From NCBI RefSeq assembly GCF_004762095.1, contig NZ_SIJH01000002.1, positions 124,001 to 188,000 of the forward strand: a stretch of DNA of 64,000 bases. The letters run 5' to 3'. The notes under the pieces are model-generated. The model saw nothing but the letters and a program-made list of their open reading frames with translations. It made no database searches and was not told where the DNA came from. Shown in pieces: positions 16,973 to 26,029 of this stretch (position 1 is the first letter of the stretch; each line of letters opens with the position of its first letter). The stretch comes from Tabrizicola caldifontis (GTDB lineage: Bacteria; Pseudomonadota; Alphaproteobacteria; Rhodobacterales; Rhodobacteraceae). A program made the position numbers and the translations under genes.

Positions 16973-18015
16973 CAGACCTGCTCCACCTTGCCGGACCGGG
17001 CGGCGCGATACATGGCATCCAGCGTTTCCACGGCACGCTGGCCGACGATACCGGGGGCTTCGTTGCGCTGCGCCGTGCCGAGACAGATCTGCGCCAGGCG
17101 TTGGGTCGGCTCGATGCACTGATAGGCCCCGGCGCCCTTCGGCACATCCAGCACCACGTCCTGACTGTCCTTGCGGCGCAGCTCCATGCGTTCGCGCTCG
17201 ACGTCGATCAGCAGCATCCCGTCCGAGCCGAAGATGCGGATGTCGAGCTGATAGCCGCAGTGCTTGGGCACGGTGGAAGACCCCGACAGTGCGGCGGTAG
17301 CCCCGTTCGACAGGCGCACCACGGCGGCATCATACCAGTCCACCCCTGCCGGAGAGAGACCGGTCATCGCCATGACCTCGACCGGGGCCAGATCGACCAG
17401 CGCATACATCAGGCCCAGCGCATGCGACAGTTGCCCCCAGCCGTAGCCCCCCGCCTTGGCCGGATCGGCCCAGGTGTCCTTCTGCGGCTGGAACATGTGG
17501 TCACGGGTTTCGATCAGCCCCTCGCCACCGAACAGATCTTCGGTCGGGCTGGCCATCTGGCAGACGACGTGACGGATGGTGCCGATCCGCCCCTGCCGCA
17601 TCAGATCGGCGGCCTGCCGCGTGAAATCCTTGAAGTTCCAGCCATAGGGTATGATGATCTGAAGGCCGTTTTCCGCCGCTTTAGAGACGATTTCCCGCGC
17701 CTGCGCGGCGCTGGTGGCCATCGGCTTGTCGATCAGGACATGCGCGCCGGCATCAAGTGCGGCAATGGCCTGTTCATGGTGAACGGTGTGCGGCGAAACG
17801 ATCACAACACCATCGGGCTTCTCGGTGGCCAGAAGCTCGCGATAATCGGTGTAGCCCCGCGCAATGCCGAAGCGGTCGGTGATTTCCTTCAGCGCCGCGG
17901 GGTCGCGCCGGTTCACTGCCACCAGATCGACCGTCGGATCGGCCAGCAGCGAGGGAATGTAGACATGCGCGCCCCACCATCCGGCGCCGAGAACTGCGAT
18001 ACGCGCCTTACGCAC
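16972..18015 (-). CDS. Gfo/Idh/MocA family oxidoreductase
   Basis: The 347-residue protein has an N-terminal Rossmann domain with V-L-G-A-G-W-W-G-A-H and a D-K-P-M-A-T motif, a variant of the E-K-P signature. A C-terminal alpha/beta dimerisation domain follows. Family members oxidise or reduce sugars and cyclitols with NAD(P). Here it may be the sugar dehydrogenase of the pathway, since no lactonase or dedicated L-fucose dehydrogenase is obvious. The gene overlaps the FadR-type regulator gene by eight bases. Confidence 0.88.
   Translation of the reverse strand: MRKARIAVLGAGWWGAHVYIPSLLADPTVDLVAVNRRDPAALKEITDRFGIARGYTDYRELLATEKPDGVVIVSPHTVHHEQAIAALDAGAHVLIDKPMATSAAQAREIVSKAAENGLQIIIPYGWNFKDFTRQAADLMRQGRIGTIRHVVCQMASPTEDLFGGEGLIETRDHMFQPQKDTWADPAKAGGYGWGQLSHALGLMYALVDLAPVEVMAMTGLSPAGVDWYDAAVVRLSNGATAALSGSSTVPKHCGYQLDIRIFGSDGMLLIDVERERMELRRKDSQDVVLDVPKGAGAYQCIEPTQRLAQICLGTAQRNEAPGIVGQRAVETLDAMYRAARSGKVEQV
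17681..17698 (+). repeat. 18-bp repeat TTAGAGACGATTTCCCGC, copy 1 (inside the Gfo/Idh gene)
   Basis: The 18 bases are identical to 45708-45725 inside mutS. On the coding (minus) strand they encode Arg-Glu-Ile-Val-Ser in both genes, although the proteins are unrelated. Confidence 0.6.
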
Positions 18016-18736
18016 CTGTCACCTCCCTTAATGCGTTGCGGACATTGACCATGTGCTGCCGCATCGCGCGTTGTGCGGCGGCGGGATCGCGGGCCTGCAG
18101 GGCGGCAAGGATCACCTGGTGATCCTCGATCGACTGCTGGCGGATCGACTTGCGCTTCTGGAAGGCCTGCCGCCCCTGATCGCCCAGCACCTGCAACAGC
18201 TTGCCGAAACGCGACAGGAAGTCGTTGCCCGAGGCTTCGAGGATGGTCTTGTGAAATTCCACATCGGTGTCGTGGAACAGCTCGGCGTCCTCCGGATCGG
18301 CGACCTGGGCGGCGACCAGGTCGGCCAGCCGGCCCAGGGCCGCGTCGGTCAGACGTTCGGCCGCCAGCCCCGCGAGCATCGGCTCGAAATGGATGCGGGC
18401 ATCGAAGAGTTCCGCCATGTTCTGGGCGTTGAGCGAGACGAAGAAATCCATCGGCGACAAGAGGTCGTCGGCATCCAGCGCCGTGACATAGACGCCGCCG
18501 CCGTGACGGATTTCCAGGACGCCCAGGATGGACAGCGCACGAAGTGCCTCGCGCACCGTGGGGCGGCTGACATCCAGCTGCTCTGCCAGGTCGCGTTCCG
18601 GCGGCAGCTTGTCCCCGGCGGACAGATGGCCCGCCTTGACCAGATCAAGGATGCGCTGGACGACCAGTTCGCTGACGGCCTTCTTGCCGATCGGTTCGGA
18701 CAGCGTCTTCACCAGATGAAGTCGTGGCTGTTTCAT
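18008..18736 (-). CDS. GntR-family transcriptional regulator, FadR/FCD subfamily
   Basis: The 242-residue protein has an N-terminal winged helix-turn-helix (about residues 15-85) with L-P-P-E-R-D-L-A-E-Q-L-D-V-S-R-P-T-V-R-E-A-L-R. The C-terminal FCD ligand-binding domain has metal-site residues in D-V-E-F-H-K, E-D-H-Q-V-I and M-R-Q-H-M. It is embedded in the operon between the permease and Gfo/Idh genes, with overlaps on both sides, so it is probably autoregulated with the operon. A perfect ATTGGTC-A-GACCAAT inverted repeat upstream of the first operon gene (23340-23354) fits the operator type of this subfamily. Confidence 0.9.
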   Translation of the reverse strand: MKQPRLHLVKTLSEPIGKKAVSELVVQRILDLVKAGHLSAGDKLPPERDLAEQLDVSRPTVREALRALSILGVLEIRHGGGVYVTALDADDLLSPMDFFVSLNAQNMAELFDARIHFEPMLAGLAAERLTDAALGRLADLVAAQVADPEDAELFHDTDVEFHKTILEASGNDFLSRFGKLLQVLGDQGRQAFQKRKSIRQQSIEDHQVILAALQARDPAAAQRAMRQHMVNVRNALREVTGA

Positions 18737-19686
18737 CGCACCCTCGCAAGCAGGCGGCTGCCGGTTTCGCGGATGATCGGCACCATCACCGACAGGATCA
18801 GCAGCACGCCAAGAACGCCGGTCTGGATATGCCCGGTGATGTTCTGAAGCGCCATGCCGTTGCGCAGGGCCAGAACGATCAGGATAGCAAGGATCGTACC
18901 CGACATGGTGCCCGCGCCGCCGAAGATGCTGACCCCGCCCAGAAGAACCATGGTGATGATGTCCAGCTCGAACCCCTGTGCTATATCGCCCCGGATCGCA
19001 CCGACCCGAGCGGCGAACATGATGCCGGCCAGGGCCGAGACGGTTCCCGAGGCGATGAAGATCCTGATCTTGACCGAACGCACGTCCAGCCCGGAATATT
19101 CGGCCACCGCCCGGTTCGCACCGATGAAATAGACCTTACGGCCAAAGGCCGTGCGCTGCAGGATCAGGAAGGCCAGAACCGCCAGCACGGCGAACATGAT
19201 GATTGCCAGCGGCACCGGCCCGACCAGACCCCTCTGGCCCAGCGCATTGAACCAGTCTGGAAAGCCGCTGATCCCGCGGTCTTCCACCAGCACGCGGGCG
19301 AAGCCCCGGAAGGCGATCATCGTGGCCAGGGTCACGACCAGCGACGGGATGCCGAAGCCCACGATGAACAGCGCATTGAACGCGCCGCAAGCCAGGCCGA
19401 TGCCCAGCGCGATGACGATGGCCCAGCCCCCCGGCACGCCTGCCTGCACCATCCAGCCGAATGCGCAGGCGGCGAGGCCCATGACCGAGGCTACCGAAAG
19501 GTCGATCTCGCCGTTGATGATGACGAAGGTCATCACCAGGGCAACGATGATCTTCTCGACGGAAAGCTGGACCATGTTGATCTGGTTGCCCACCGTCAGG
19601 AAGACGGGCGAGGTCCAGGCGTTCAGCGCGTAGATCAGGACAAGGACAAGAAACAGAAACCCTTCCCAGCTGCGCATCCACGTCAT
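18733..19686 (-). CDS. Sugar ABC transporter permease (AraH/RbsC family), second permease
   Basis: The 317-residue integral membrane protein has about eight to ten hydrophobic segments and the conserved N-G-E-I-D-L-S-V-A-S-V-M-G and G-A-N-R-A-V-A-E-Y-S-G-L motifs of BPD-transp-2 sugar permeases. It pairs with the adjacent permease to form the membrane channel. The ATG at 19686 overlaps the preceding stop by four bases. An upstream ATG at 19803 would lie inside that gene and add a non-membrane leader. Confidence 0.9.
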   Translation of the reverse strand: MTWMRSWEGFLFLVLVLIYALNAWTSPVFLTVGNQINMVQLSVEKIIVALVMTFVIINGEIDLSVASVMGLAACAFGWMVQAGVPGGWAIVIALGIGLACGAFNALFIVGFGIPSLVVTLATMIAFRGFARVLVEDRGISGFPDWFNALGQRGLVGPVPLAIIMFAVLAVLAFLILQRTAFGRKVYFIGANRAVAEYSGLDVRSVKIRIFIASGTVSALAGIMFAARVGAIRGDIAQGFELDIITMVLLGGVSIFGGAGTMSGTILAILIVLALRNGMALQNITGHIQTGVLGVLLILSVMVPIIRETGSRLLARVR

Positions 19687-20672
19687 GCGGCACCCCCTTT
19701 GCGGCGCAGAAGGCGGCGCATCAGAACTGTGTCGGCGGCAACAGCCAAAAGGATCAGAAGGCCAAGCACCGCCTCGCGCCAGAATTCGCTCACCAGCGCC
19801 CAACGCACCAGCGAGGTGTCGATCAGATCGATCAGCGCGGCCCCGATCAGCACGCCCAGCACATTACCCGACCCGCCGAAGATGTTGACCCCGCCAACGA
19901 CGACCGCGCCGACCGACTTCAGCTCCAGCCCCAGGCCCGCGACCACGGTGATGTTGCCGAAACGTGAAAGGAACAGGAAACCGGCCAGCCCAGCCAGGGC
20001 GCCGGAGATCACGAATGCCAGGAAGATGGTCCGGGCCGCGTTGAGGCCCGCAAAGGCCGCCGCGTCGGGGTTGGAGCCGATGGCGTAGAATGTCCGCCCG
20101 GCGCGAAACCGGGTCAGGAAGACATGCGCTGTAAGCACGACAAGAAGCGAGATCACCACGATCCAGCGGACTTGCAGATCTCCGACAGTGAAGGCGTTCA
20201 TGGTGGCGAATTCGGTCAGCCAGGCGGGCAGGCGATCGGTGGTGATGGATGAACCGTCGGAGGATTGCACCAGAATCGAGCGGAAGATCGCCAGCGTGGC
20301 CAGGGTCACGATGATGGATGGCAGCCGGAAGCGGGCCACGAGGAAGCCGTTGAACGCCCCGAATGCCGCGCCGATGGCCATGGCCAGAACCGGGACCAGA
20401 ACCGGCGGCAGGTCTGGCCATGCCATCAGGATGCCGCCGGTGAAATAGGCGGTGCAGCCCACGACCGAGCCGATGGAAAGGTCGATGTTGCGCGTCAGCA
20501 CGACGAAGGCCTGACCGACCGCGATCAGCGCGATCACCGCGACCGACCCCGAGATCCGGTTGAACAGACGGGCGTTCATGTAGCCGTCGATCTGGCTGGC
20601 GAAGAACAGGACCGTGGCGATGAACACGCCCAGCAGGACCAGGATGCGAAGGGTGGAAAGCGAAACCCGCAT
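19683..20672 (-). CDS. Sugar ABC transporter permease (AraH/RbsC family), first permease
   Basis: The 329-residue membrane protein contains T-R-N-I-D-L-S-I-G-S-V-V-G and A-I-G-S-N-P-D-A-A-A-F-A-G-L-N, the hallmarks of permeases for monosaccharide importers. Multiple hydrophobic spans are visible. Two separate permease genes with one fused ATPase gene is the arrangement of rhamnose (RhaP/RhaQ) and AI-2 type importers. Its ATG shares one base with the ATPase stop codon. Confidence 0.9.
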   Translation of the reverse strand: MRVSLSTLRILVLLGVFIATVLFFASQIDGYMNARLFNRISGSVAVIALIAVGQAFVVLTRNIDLSIGSVVGCTAYFTGGILMAWPDLPPVLVPVLAMAIGAAFGAFNGFLVARFRLPSIIVTLATLAIFRSILVQSSDGSSITTDRLPAWLTEFATMNAFTVGDLQVRWIVVISLLVVLTAHVFLTRFRAGRTFYAIGSNPDAAAFAGLNAARTIFLAFVISGALAGLAGFLFLSRFGNITVVAGLGLELKSVGAVVVGGVNIFGGSGNVLGVLIGAALIDLIDTSLVRWALVSEFWREAVLGLLILLAVAADTVLMRRLLRRKGGAA

Positions 20673-22165
20673 CAGGCCACCTCTGCCGCGACGGCAAGGT
20701 GCATGACGGCCTCATCCGTTGCTTCCTCGCCCTTGAACTCACCGACGATCCGGCCTTCGCGCATCACGATGATGCGGTCGGCCAGCGACAGTACCTCGGG
20801 CAGGTCGGACGAGATGATGATGATCGCAACCCCCTCTGCCGCCAGGCTGCGCAGGATCTGGTGCACCTCGGCCTTGGCACCGACATCAATGCCGCGCGTG
20901 GGTTCGTCCACGATCAGCAGGCGGGGGCGGGTGTTCAGCCACTTGGCCAGCATGACCTTCTGCTGGTTGCCGCCGGAAAGGGTGCCGACCGGAACGGTCA
21001 GGTTGGCCGCCTTGATGTTCAACCTGTCGCGGAAGGCTTGCGCATCCGCCAGTTCCCGCACCCGGTCAAGCCAGCCAAAGGGGCCGGAGTATTTCGGCAG
21101 CATCGGCAGGGTCAGGTTGGGGGTTATGCCCTCGGTCAGCGCAAGGCCCAGCTTCCGGCGGTCTTCCGAGACATAGGCGATGCCAAGCGCCTTTGCCTGG
21201 GCGGGGCTGGTGATCGTCACGGTCTTTCCGGCCAGTTCGACACGGCCGCCATCGGCCGGGGCCACGCCGAACAGCGCCAGAGCCACATCCGTCCGCCGCG
21301 CCCCGACGAGGCCCGAGAAGCACAGGATCTCGCCCTTGTTCACGGTGAAGCTGACATTGCGGAAGACGCCGTTTCTGGAAAGGTCAGAAACCTTCAGAAG
21401 CACCTCGCCCGTCGTCTTCGACGGCGCGCGCGCGAAGCGGCCAGCCATGTCGCGGCCGACCATTTCCGCAATCATCGAGGCCTGGGTCACCTGGTCCACC
21501 GGCCGGGTCGAGATATGCTGGCCGTCGCGCATCACGGTGACGGTGTCGGCCAGCGCGAAGATCTCTTCCAGACGGTGAGAGATGTAAAGGACGGCCACCC
21601 CCTGATCGCGCAAGGACCGGGCAATGCCGAACAGACGCTGCACCTCGTGTTCCGACAGCGAGGCGGAAGGTTCGTCCATGATCAGCACGCGGACATTCAG
21701 CGAGATCGCGCGCGCGATCTCTACCGTCTGCTGTTCGGCCAGTGTCAGTTCCGCCGCCGATCGCGTGGGGTCGAGCGTGACGCCAAGCCGGGCGACCATT
21801 GCGGCGGCCTCGTCGTTCAGGGCCGACCAGTCGATCAGCTGCGGGCGGTTCTGGTGGCTGATGAAGATGTTCTCGGCAACCGAGAGGTCGGGAAAGACCA
21901 TCGGCTCCTGATAGATCGCCGCTATGCCTGCACGCTGGGCGGCAGCAGTGCCCCGCAGCGTGACGGGCTGGCCATCGACCAGGATCTCGCCGGAATCGGG
22001 CTGATGGATGCCGGTCATCGTCTTGATCAGGGTGGATTTTCCGGCACCGTTCTCGCCAACGAGGGCGTGGATGCGCCCTGGCTTCAGCACCAGGGAAAAG
22101 CCGGACAGCGCAGCCGTGCCGCCGAAGCTTTTCGAGATGTTGCGCATTTCAAGGACAGGGGGCAT
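20672..22165 (-). CDS. Sugar ABC transporter ATP-binding protein with two nucleotide-binding domains
   Basis: The 497-residue protein carries two ABC domains. The first has Walker [10 protein letters not shown] (about residues 36-44), a signature L-T-L-A-E-Q-Q and a Walker B before D-E-P-S-A-S-L-S. The second has a degenerate Walker A (G-L-V-G-A-R-R-T-D), as is normal in monosaccharide ATPases, with L-S-G-G-N-Q-Q-K-V and D-E-P-T-R-G-I-D. It energises the permease pair. The gene is separated from the binding-protein gene by 70 bp that hold a strong stem-loop. Confidence 0.93.
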   Translation of the reverse strand: MPPVLEMRNISKSFGGTAALSGFSLVLKPGRIHALVGENGAGKSTLIKTMTGIHQPDSGEILVDGQPVTLRGTAAAQRAGIAAIYQEPMVFPDLSVAENIFISHQNRPQLIDWSALNDEAAAMVARLGVTLDPTRSAAELTLAEQQTVEIARAISLNVRVLIMDEPSASLSEHEVQRLFGIARSLRDQGVAVLYISHRLEEIFALADTVTVMRDGQHISTRPVDQVTQASMIAEMVGRDMAGRFARAPSKTTGEVLLKVSDLSRNGVFRNVSFTVNKGEILCFSGLVGARRTDVALALFGVAPADGGRVELAGKTVTITSPAQAKALGIAYVSEDRRKLGLALTEGITPNLTLPMLPKYSGPFGWLDRVRELADAQAFRDRLNIKAANLTVPVGTLSGGNQQKVMLAKWLNTRPRLLIVDEPTRGIDVGAKAEVHQILRSLAAEGVAIIIISSDLPEVLSLADRIIVMREGRIVGEFKGEEATDEAVMHLAVAAEVA

Positions 22166-22188
22166 TCCGGCAACCTTCGGGCAAGGGC

Positions 22189-22218
22189 GGTCAGCCCCCG
22201 GGGAGCAAGGGGCTGACC
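22189..22218 (-). promoter_or_regulatory. Intercistronic stem-loop between the sugar-binding protein and ATPase genes
   Basis: A perfect 10-bp inverted repeat (GGTCAGCCCC / GGGGCTGACC) with a 10-base loop sits in the 70-bp gap. There is no U-tract. Structures at this position in other importers protect the upstream binding-protein mRNA and lower expression of downstream genes; that role is inferred here. Confidence 0.7.
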
Positions 22219-22235
22219 GTGATCGGGCAATGGCG

Positions 22236-23273
22236 TTACTTCGCCTCTGCCTCGACGTTGTCCTTGGTGTAGACGGTGAACGGCCCCATCAGGATGCGCT
22301 TTGCGCCCGGGCGGCCCGGATCTTCCTCGATCGTGTAGTCACCCATGCGGCCGGCGGTGAAGGTCTCGCCGACCTCGCCCTTGATCTTTCCGGTCGCCAG
22401 CATGTAGCTCGTGTAGTAGGTCAGATAGCCCAGATCGACAAAGCTCCACAAAGCGAACTCAGGTGCGCAGCCGTTCAGCGTGTAGCTGACCATCTCGGCT
22501 GGCAGGCCCAGGCCTGAAACCTTGACCCGGTCGCAAAGCCCTTCGTCCTGCATCGCCTTCGCGCTGGCCTGAATGCCGACGGTGGTAGGCGACATGATCA
22601 GCTTCAGGTTCGGATGGCTGTCCACCAGCGCAAGGGCGCGGTTGTAGCTGACTTCGGACTGGTCGTCGCCATAGACGATATCCACCAGTTTCATGTTGGC
22701 GTACTTCGGATCCTTCAACGCCTCCTGCATGGCGGCGATCCAGGCGTTCTGGTTCGCAGCGTCCGGGGTGGCCGAGAGCACGGCAAATTCGCCTTCGCCT
22801 CCCATGATCGAATGGGCCATGTCGGCCATCACAACGCCGATGGATCCGAAATCGACCTGCGCAACGAACAGCGATTCCCCTTTGCCGCTGGGGATAGGGC
22901 TGTCCCAGGTGACGACCTTGGTGCCTGCGGCCTGCGCGGCCTCGGCCGCGGGGGCGATCTGATCACCGGCATTGTTCGACAGCATCACGACATCCTGGCC
23001 CTGCGATCCGGCGGTGGTGAGGATCTCGATCTGTCCGGCGACCGAATTCTCGGGCGTCGGCCCGGTGTAAAGCAGCGTGCCGGTATTGCCCAGTTCGGCA
23101 TGGGCCTCTTCCGCACCACGGTTGGCCTGATCGAAGGGCAGGATGCCAAGGAACTTCGGCAGCAGCACCATGTTGACCTTGCCGCCCTTGTCGGCGGTGA
23201 CAGCCTGCGCGTGCGCGCCATGGGCTGCAAGCAATGCGCAAAGCGCAAGCGTGGAAACTTTCAGATGTTTCAT
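22236..23273 (-). CDS. Rhamnose-type (RhaS-like) sugar ABC transporter substrate-binding protein
   Basis: The 345-residue protein starts with a Sec signal peptide ending in A-H-A-Q-A. The mature part follows the periplasmic-binding-protein-4 fold of monosaccharide binding proteins: [14 protein letters not shown] near the start, [11 protein letters not shown] in the first lobe, and [10 protein letters not shown] in the second. It most resembles RhaS-type rhamnose-binding proteins. It is the first gene of the operon, and a FadR-type operator lies 67-81 bp upstream of its start. Rhamnose versus fucose or AI-2-like ligands cannot be settled from sequence alone. Confidence 0.85.
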   Translation of the reverse strand: MKHLKVSTLALCALLAAHGAHAQAVTADKGGKVNMVLLPKFLGILPFDQANRGAEEAHAELGNTGTLLYTGPTPENSVAGQIEILTTAGSQGQDVVMLSNNAGDQIAPAAEAAQAAGTKVVTWDSPIPSGKGESLFVAQVDFGSIGVVMADMAHSIMGGEGEFAVLSATPDAANQNAWIAAMQEALKDPKYANMKLVDIVYGDDQSEVSYNRALALVDSHPNLKLIMSPTTVGIQASAKAMQDEGLCDRVKVSGLGLPAEMVSYTLNGCAPEFALWSFVDLGYLTYYTSYMLATGKIKGEVGETFTAGRMGDYTIEEDPGRPGAKRILMGPFTVYTKDNVEAEAK

Positions 23274-23339
23274 GAAACGACGTCCTCCCGTGGTTTTTTC
23301 AGAACCGGACTGGCTCCCCCCGCTCCGGTTGCGGGAAAT

Positions 23340-23354
23340 ATTGGTCAGACCAAT
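23340..23354. promoter_or_regulatory. Perfect inverted-repeat operator for the FadR-type GntR regulator
   Basis: ATTGGTC-A-GACCAAT is a perfect 7+1+7 palindrome, matching the TGGTNNNACCA core recognised by FadR-subfamily GntR proteins. On the minus strand it overlaps a possible promoter (TTGCTT at 23362-23367 and CAATAT at 23338-23343, 18 bp apart) for the binding-protein gene, a position suited to repression. It could also affect the divergent isomerase gene at 23483. Confidence 0.75.
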
Positions 23355-23482
23355 TTCAGGAAAGCAAGCGATTTCGTTGCTGCATCGCGGCTTGGCAGGG
23401 GCAGAAACGGCAAAATCTGCTTGTCTTGCGCCGTGTCTACGGTCAGTTTTCCGGAATTGGCATGACCAGTCGGGGGGAAGAC

Positions 23483-24280
23483 ATGCGCATGACCATCACA
23501 TCCTGGTCGTTTCCGGCCTGCACCCTGGCCGAGGCGCGGGGCGTGTCCGAAGCCCTGGGGTTCCGCGCAATGGATATCGGCCTTCTGCACGGGGCAGCCC
23601 TGGACCGGCAGAAGATCCTGGCCGAGCCCGAGGCCGCGGCGGGCGATCTGGACGGGCTGACGGTTTCCAACCTCTACTGGCTGTTCGGGCGCGACATCGC
23701 CGAAAATGCGGTCAGCGATCCCGCTGCCCGTGCGCGGAACACGGCAGAGTTCGAGACGGTCTGCCGCTTTGCCAGGGCGGCAGGATGCCCGACCATCTTC
23801 GTGCTGCCGGGCATCAGTGGCCCGGGGGCCTTCGAGGCGGCAGCAGCCGGGTTGCGCGATCTTCTCGCGGTGGCGCGGCGCCACGGCGTGACCCTGACGG
23901 TCGAGCCGCATGTCGGGGGTCTGCTTGCCTCGCCCGCCGATACCTTGCGGATGCTGGACCAGGTGCCGGGGCTGAAGCTGGCGCTGGACTATGCGCATTT
24001 CGTCTGCATGGGCTTCCGTCAGGCCGAGATCGACGTGTTGGCGCCGCACGCGGGGCATGTGCATCTGCGGCAGGCGCGTCCCGGTTCGCTGCAGGCAAAA
24101 TGGGGCGAAGGGGTTCTGGATTTCACCGCCATGATCGGCACGCTGCGCGATGCCGGCTACCGCGGCTGGCTGGCGGTGGAATATGTGCATCAGGGTTACA
24201 TGAACACCCTGTTCGACGATGTGCTGACCGAAACGGTCCGGATGCGCGATCATCTGCGCGCGCTGGGGGTTGCCGCCTAG
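23483..24280 (+). CDS. Sugar phosphate isomerase/epimerase family TIM-barrel protein
   Basis: The 265-residue protein has the AP-endonuclease-2/xylose-isomerase-like barrel. Candidate metal ligands are the Glu in V-E-P-H-V-G, the Asp in L-D-Y-A-H-F, the His in G-H-V-H-L-R and the Glu in A-V-E-Y-V-H. It may isomerise or epimerise a pathway sugar or keto acid. The ATG at 23483 was chosen because a G-rich Shine-Dalgarno sequence (GGGGGGAAG) ends five to six bases before it; earlier ATGs at 23426 and 23462 lack one. It is divergent from the operon and shares its regulatory region. Confidence 0.8.
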   Translation: MRMTITSWSFPACTLAEARGVSEALGFRAMDIGLLHGAALDRQKILAEPEAAAGDLDGLTVSNLYWLFGRDIAENAVSDPAARARNTAEFETVCRFARAAGCPTIFVLPGISGPGAFEAAAAGLRDLLAVARRHGVTLTVEPHVGGLLASPADTLRMLDQVPGLKLALDYAHFVCMGFRQAEIDVLAPHAGHVHLRQARPGSLQAKWGEGVLDFTAMIGTLRDAGYRGWLAVEYVHQGYMNTLFDDVLTETVRMRDHLRALGVAA

Positions 24281-24331
24281 TGTGTCCGCACGCGCCTTGA
24301 CCGCGCCGGCAGGGCTGGTCAGGGTGACGAC

Positions 24332-25432
24332 ATGCCATTGCGACTGATTGTGCTTGTCTTCATCCTCATGTCCTGCGCGCCAAGGGCTGCCTTTGTCGCT
24401 GCCCCGGCCGGGGGTGGGGTGGAACCTGCCACGACGATCTTCGTGGGCACCATGCGGCAGCCGGGACCGGAAGGCTTTACCCGTCTTCGTTCGGACACGA
24501 CCGGCTTCGTCCGCTACGATCTTTCGATCCCGACCGACCGCGAACCGGGCTCGCTTGACTGGCCGCGCCAAGGGCAGAAACCCGATCCGAAACGGCATTT
24601 CCTGCTGATGAACGAGACCCGCTTTGCCTCGGCGCGCGAGTTTCGTGCGGCGCTGTCGGCGGCGATGGGGCGGCAGGGGCAGACCGATGCCGTGGTTTAT
24701 GTCCACGGTTTCAACAATACCATGGCCGATAGCGTGCTGCGGGTGGCGCAGATGCACCATGACCTCAGGGTGCCGGGGGTGGGGGTGCATTTTGCCTGGC
24801 CGTCACGCGGCTCGGCGCTTGGCTATGTGTACGACCGCGAATCGGCGATGTTCAGCCGCAGCGGGTTCGAGGAGCTGCTCGATTCGGTCGCCGATGCCGG
24901 TGCGCGCGAGATCGTCATCGTGGCTCATTCCATGGGCTCTGCCCTGACGATGGAGACCTTGCGCCAGATGGCCATCCGCAAGGATTCGCGCACGCTGGGC
25001 CGCATTGCCGGGGTCATCCTGATTTCGCCCGATCTGGACGTGGACGTGTTTCGGTCACAGGCACGCGACATGGGGGGTCTGCCGCAACCCTTTGTCATCT
25101 TCGGCAGCTCGCGCGACCGGGTGCTGGGCCTGTCGGCCCTGATCGCCGGCGAGGCAGACCGGCTGGGCCGGCTGGACGATGTTTCCCGACTGGCCGATCT
25201 GAAGGTGATCTACCTGGACACCGCTGCCTACAACACCGGCTCGGGTCATCTGAACCTGGGGCAGAACCCGGCGCTGCTTAGCCTGTTCGGTGGGCTGATC
25301 GGCATTGATCAGGCATTCAAGGCAGATGCGCGGTCGCGGATCGGTCTTTTGCCAGGGCTGGTCCTGACGGTGCAAAACGCGACAAAGGTCGTGCTTGCGC
25401 CGGTCGAGGCCATTGTCGATCCGGCAGAGTAA
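24332..25432 (+). CDS. DUF900 family alpha/beta hydrolase, probable lipoprotein
   Basis: The 366-residue protein has a short hydrophobic N-terminus ending in L-M-S-C, which fits a lipobox, so it is probably anchored in a membrane facing the periplasm. The alpha/beta-hydrolase domain shows V-Y-V-H-G-F-N-N-T, F-A-W-P-S-R-G and the nucleophile elbow A-H-S-M-G-S, with candidate acid and base residues further on. DUF900 proteins are predicted serine hydrolases of unknown substrate. It lies 51 bp after the isomerase gene and converges with smr five bases away. Confidence 0.85.
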   Translation: MPLRLIVLVFILMSCAPRAAFVAAPAGGGVEPATTIFVGTMRQPGPEGFTRLRSDTTGFVRYDLSIPTDREPGSLDWPRQGQKPDPKRHFLLMNETRFASAREFRAALSAAMGRQGQTDAVVYVHGFNNTMADSVLRVAQMHHDLRVPGVGVHFAWPSRGSALGYVYDRESAMFSRSGFEELLDSVADAGAREIVIVAHSMGSALTMETLRQMAIRKDSRTLGRIAGVILISPDLDVDVFRSQARDMGGLPQPFVIFGSSRDRVLGLSALIAGEADRLGRLDDVSRLADLKVIYLDTAAYNTGSGHLNLGQNPALLSLFGGLIGIDQAFKADARSRIGLLPGLVLTVQNATKVVLAPVEAIVDPAE

Positions 25433-25437
25433 GCCGG

Positions 25438-26025
25438 TCAGCGCCGACGCAGATAGACATAATAGGCGCCCGCACCCCCATGCTTCAGATGCGCTTCGCT
25501 GACCTGCAGAACCACCGGTCCCAGGGGCGGCAGTCGCAGCCAGTGCGGCACCTGATGGCGAAGCGCGCCCATGCGCTGGGGTATCGGGCCCAGATCCTCG
25601 CTGCGCTTGCCCTTCCCGGTGATGACAAGAACCAGCCGCAGCCCCTGGGAATGGGCGTTCAGGACAAAGCGGATCAGCTCGGGGTGCGCTTCTGCCAGCG
25701 TCAGGCCATGCAGGTCGATCCGGGCCTCGGGGGCAAGCTTGCCGCGCCGCATCTTGCCGTGGGTTCTGGCATCCATCTGCAAGGGCGCCTGCGCCAGCAA
25801 CTCGGGCAAGGTGGGCGCCAGTTCGCGCCGTTCGGGAACGCGGACCTTTTCGCCCAGCGTAAAGGGTGGCAGCCGGGGCTGTGCGGGGTGCAGCGGCTCC
25901 GGCACCGGACGCGAATCTGCCTCGGGTGGGCGCGGCGCGTCGGGGCCGTGCATCGGGCGCGTCGTCCGGGCAACCGCGCGCCAGAGCTCGACCTCCTCCG
26001 GCGAAAGTTGGCGGCGGCGCGCCAT
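25438..26025 (-). CDS. Smr domain protein (MutS2-type endonuclease domain)
   Basis: The 195-residue protein has a proline-rich N-terminal half and a C-terminal Smr domain with I-D-L-H-G-L-T-L-A-E-A-H and V-I-T-G-K-G-K-R motifs. Stand-alone Smr proteins are nucleases acting on branched DNA or on mRNA in stalled translation. The gene starts five bases after the mltA stop and belongs to the smr-mltA-Tim44 block found next to secB near the origin in many alphaproteobacteria. Confidence 0.88.
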   Translation of the reverse strand: MARRRQLSPEEVELWRAVARTTRPMHGPDAPRPPEADSRPVPEPLHPAQPRLPPFTLGEKVRVPERRELAPTLPELLAQAPLQMDARTHGKMRRGKLAPEARIDLHGLTLAEAHPELIRFVLNAHSQGLRLVLVITGKGKRSEDLGPIPQRMGALRHQVPHWLRLPPLGPVVLQVSEAHLKHGGAGAYYVYLRRR

Positions 26026-26029
26026 GGGA

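Noticed and set aside
18724-20088. Plus-strand 454-codon frame opposite the permease genes
   Set aside because: Rich in Asp/His/Gln/Arg, as expected from the complement of hydrophobic permease codons; no known domain.
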